A stretch of 64,000 nucleotides of DNA, taken from contig DIYL01000057.1 of the NCBI GenBank assembly GCA_002428985.1, positions 186,001 to 250,000 of the forward strand. Reading direction: 5' to 3'. Below, one piece after another: positions 63,315-64,000 of the stretch. Each line of letters begins with the position of its first letter. Position 1 is the stretch's first letter. The position numbers and the translations under genes are program-made. The notes beneath the pieces are model-generated. The model was not told the DNA's origin, ran no database searches, and was given only the letters and a program-made list of their open reading frames with translations. Source of the DNA: Anaerolineales bacterium UBA6055 (lineage in GTDB: Bacteria > Chloroflexota > Anaerolineae > Aggregatilineales > Phototrophicaceae).

Positions 63315-63788
63315 CTAAAGAATTTGGAATAGAACAGCAATATATGGTGCGACAGAAATTGCACCGAGGAAAAATGCAAACGCGAGGTTACGTTCATCAA
63401 TTAATTCGCGTTGGATGTAGCGGTACATGGTCTCTCCACTCGCGCGTTCTTGACGACCCATCCATCGGAATACAATAAAAATATTCACAAATGCAAAAAT
63501 TGTACCTAGTGCAACACCACCCAAAATCCACATCGCGCCAGTTGCAAAACTTTCAACATCAGTAAAACCATTACTTGATAAAATACTGACAAACAGTGAT
63601 ACAGTTAGTGTGATCATAAAGAAAACTGCACCTACAGCAGCATTTTGTTTTTCTTCAATTTCGTGTTCAATTTTGCTAGGTGGGACACCAAGCCATGCAA
63701 CAATCGCAAAGCTAATCACTTGTGATAGCAAAATAATCACAACTGTCCAACCAATTGCCTCAAGAATGAGACCCATTAATTCAGTCAT
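63315..63788 (-). CDS. DUF350 membrane protein
   Basis: A 157-residue inner-membrane protein with four hydrophobic segments (about 9-32, 48-70, 82-107 and 133-155), arranged as in DUF350. Its start overlaps the stop of the upstream gene by 8 bases, and GAGGAG lies just before the ATG, so translation is coupled. By family association it belongs with the DUF4178 and spermidine-synthase-like genes, though it is on the opposite strand. Confidence 0.85.
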   Translation of the reverse strand: MTELMGLILEAIGWTVVIILLSQVISFAIVAWLGVPPSKIEHEIEEKQNAAVGAVFFMITLTVSLFVSILSSNGFTDVESFATGAMWILGGVALGTIFAFVNIFIVFRWMGRQERASGETMYRYIQRELIDERNLAFAFFLGAISVAPYIAVLFQIL

Positions 63789-64000
63789 TATTGCTCCTCT
63801 CGGTCAAATCAAATACAGTTTCTGAGTAGACATATGTTGTATGGGTTGGTAACGGATACACATGTGTTGTTCGCCATCGGATCGCCTGTTGATTGGTTAG
63901 CCAGACAATACTTGTAAACGGGGTCTGCCCAAACATATCAGGAAAATCCAACCGCAACTGTTCCTGCGGTTGCCAATCAGACATCGCTAAGGTATTTGCA
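63781..64000 (-). CDS. Unidentified gene, 5' end beyond window
   Basis: Only the last 72 or so codons are visible. The frame stays open to the right edge, and the internal Met at 63984 has no ribosome site, so the gene probably begins outside the window. The visible segment has aromatic and polar beta-type sequence (RLDFPDMFGQTPFTSIVWL) and overlaps DUF350 by 8 bases. It may be another DUF4178-like partner, but the evidence is too thin to name it. Confidence 0.5.
   Translation of the reverse strand, partial: ANTLAMSDWQPQEQLRLDFPDMFGQTPFTSIVWLTNQQAIRWRTTHVYPLPTHTTYVYSETVFDLTERSNND

Noticed and set aside
1..63850. Sixteen identical bases at 1-16 and 63835-63850 that could hint at a circular element or terminal repeat.
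   Set aside because: One exact 16-base match somewhere in 64 kb on both strands is about what chance gives. The match breaks off at once, and the two copies lie in unrelated coding frames on opposite strands.

Overview
The window reads as a chromosomal segment of a free-living bacterium, most likely a member of the Chloroflexota (Anaerolineae-like). This is inferred from gene content, not from a marker search. The pointers are lysine synthesis through the LysW carrier protein (otherwise typical of Deinococcus-Thermus and archaea), Thr/Pro-rich lipoprotein linkers, very large multidomain signalling proteins (TIR-WD40, kinase-AAA-TPR, Amt-histidine kinase), HEAT and cyclic-nucleotide-binding fusions, and moderate-to-low GC. 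No phage, insertion sequence, CRISPR array, rRNA or tRNA was seen.

Layout. 1-6.4 kb: a 5'-truncated membrane-anchored MurF-like ligase, Hsp20, D-Ala-D-Ala ligase, a TPR/PPC lipoprotein and an OmpR-type regulator. 6.5-13.1 kb: a membrane glycosyltransferase, a PLP dehydratase, an RsuA/RluB pseudouridine synthase, an acyltransferase, then a glmS ribozyme directly in front of glmS. 13.1-25 kb: assorted metabolic and unknown genes, two proteins with cyclic-nucleotide-binding domains (one fused to a glyoxalase-like domain, one to a 12-TM transporter plus HEAT repeats), and a TIR protein with two WD40 propellers. 25.3-33.4 kb: a compact operon for cell-wall sugar recovery (MFS transporter, NagZ, a NamZ-serine hydrolase fusion, sugar kinase, MurQ, NagA). 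Its end product, glucosamine-6-phosphate, is the ligand of the glmS ribozyme upstream. 34.3-37.2 kb: an attenuator-controlled aminotransferase, fabD and rpmF. 38.2-48.2 kb: the alpha-aminoadipate lysine pathway (lysW, X, Y, Z, J, K, homocitrate synthase, then homoaconitase subunits after an opposing MFS gene). 48.2-56.6 kb: a signalling cluster on the minus strand (response regulators, an ammonium-transporter/histidine-kinase fusion, and a kinase-ATPase-TPR protein). 56.8-64 kb: ComM/YifB ATPase, glutamate formimidoyltransferase, and a DUF4178/DUF4178/small membrane peptide/spermidine-synthase-like/YwbE/DUF350 neighbourhood that continues past the right edge.

The most notable find is in the untranslated leaders. 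The 445-base leader of lysW encodes two consecutive short Lys-rich peptides (4 Lys of 17 and 6 Lys of 19), each followed by an intrinsic terminator. The first has complementary segments for a full 1:2, 2:3 and 3:4 attenuator, and the second has a weaker set. This looks like a tandem ribosome-mediated lysine attenuator. A third leader, in front of the orphan aminotransferase at 34.56 kb, has the same design: consensus-like promoter, 20-codon leader peptide with a Thr-Thr-Thr run, anti-terminator segment right after the stop codon, and a terminator. These peptides are too short for ordinary gene calling and would normally be missed.
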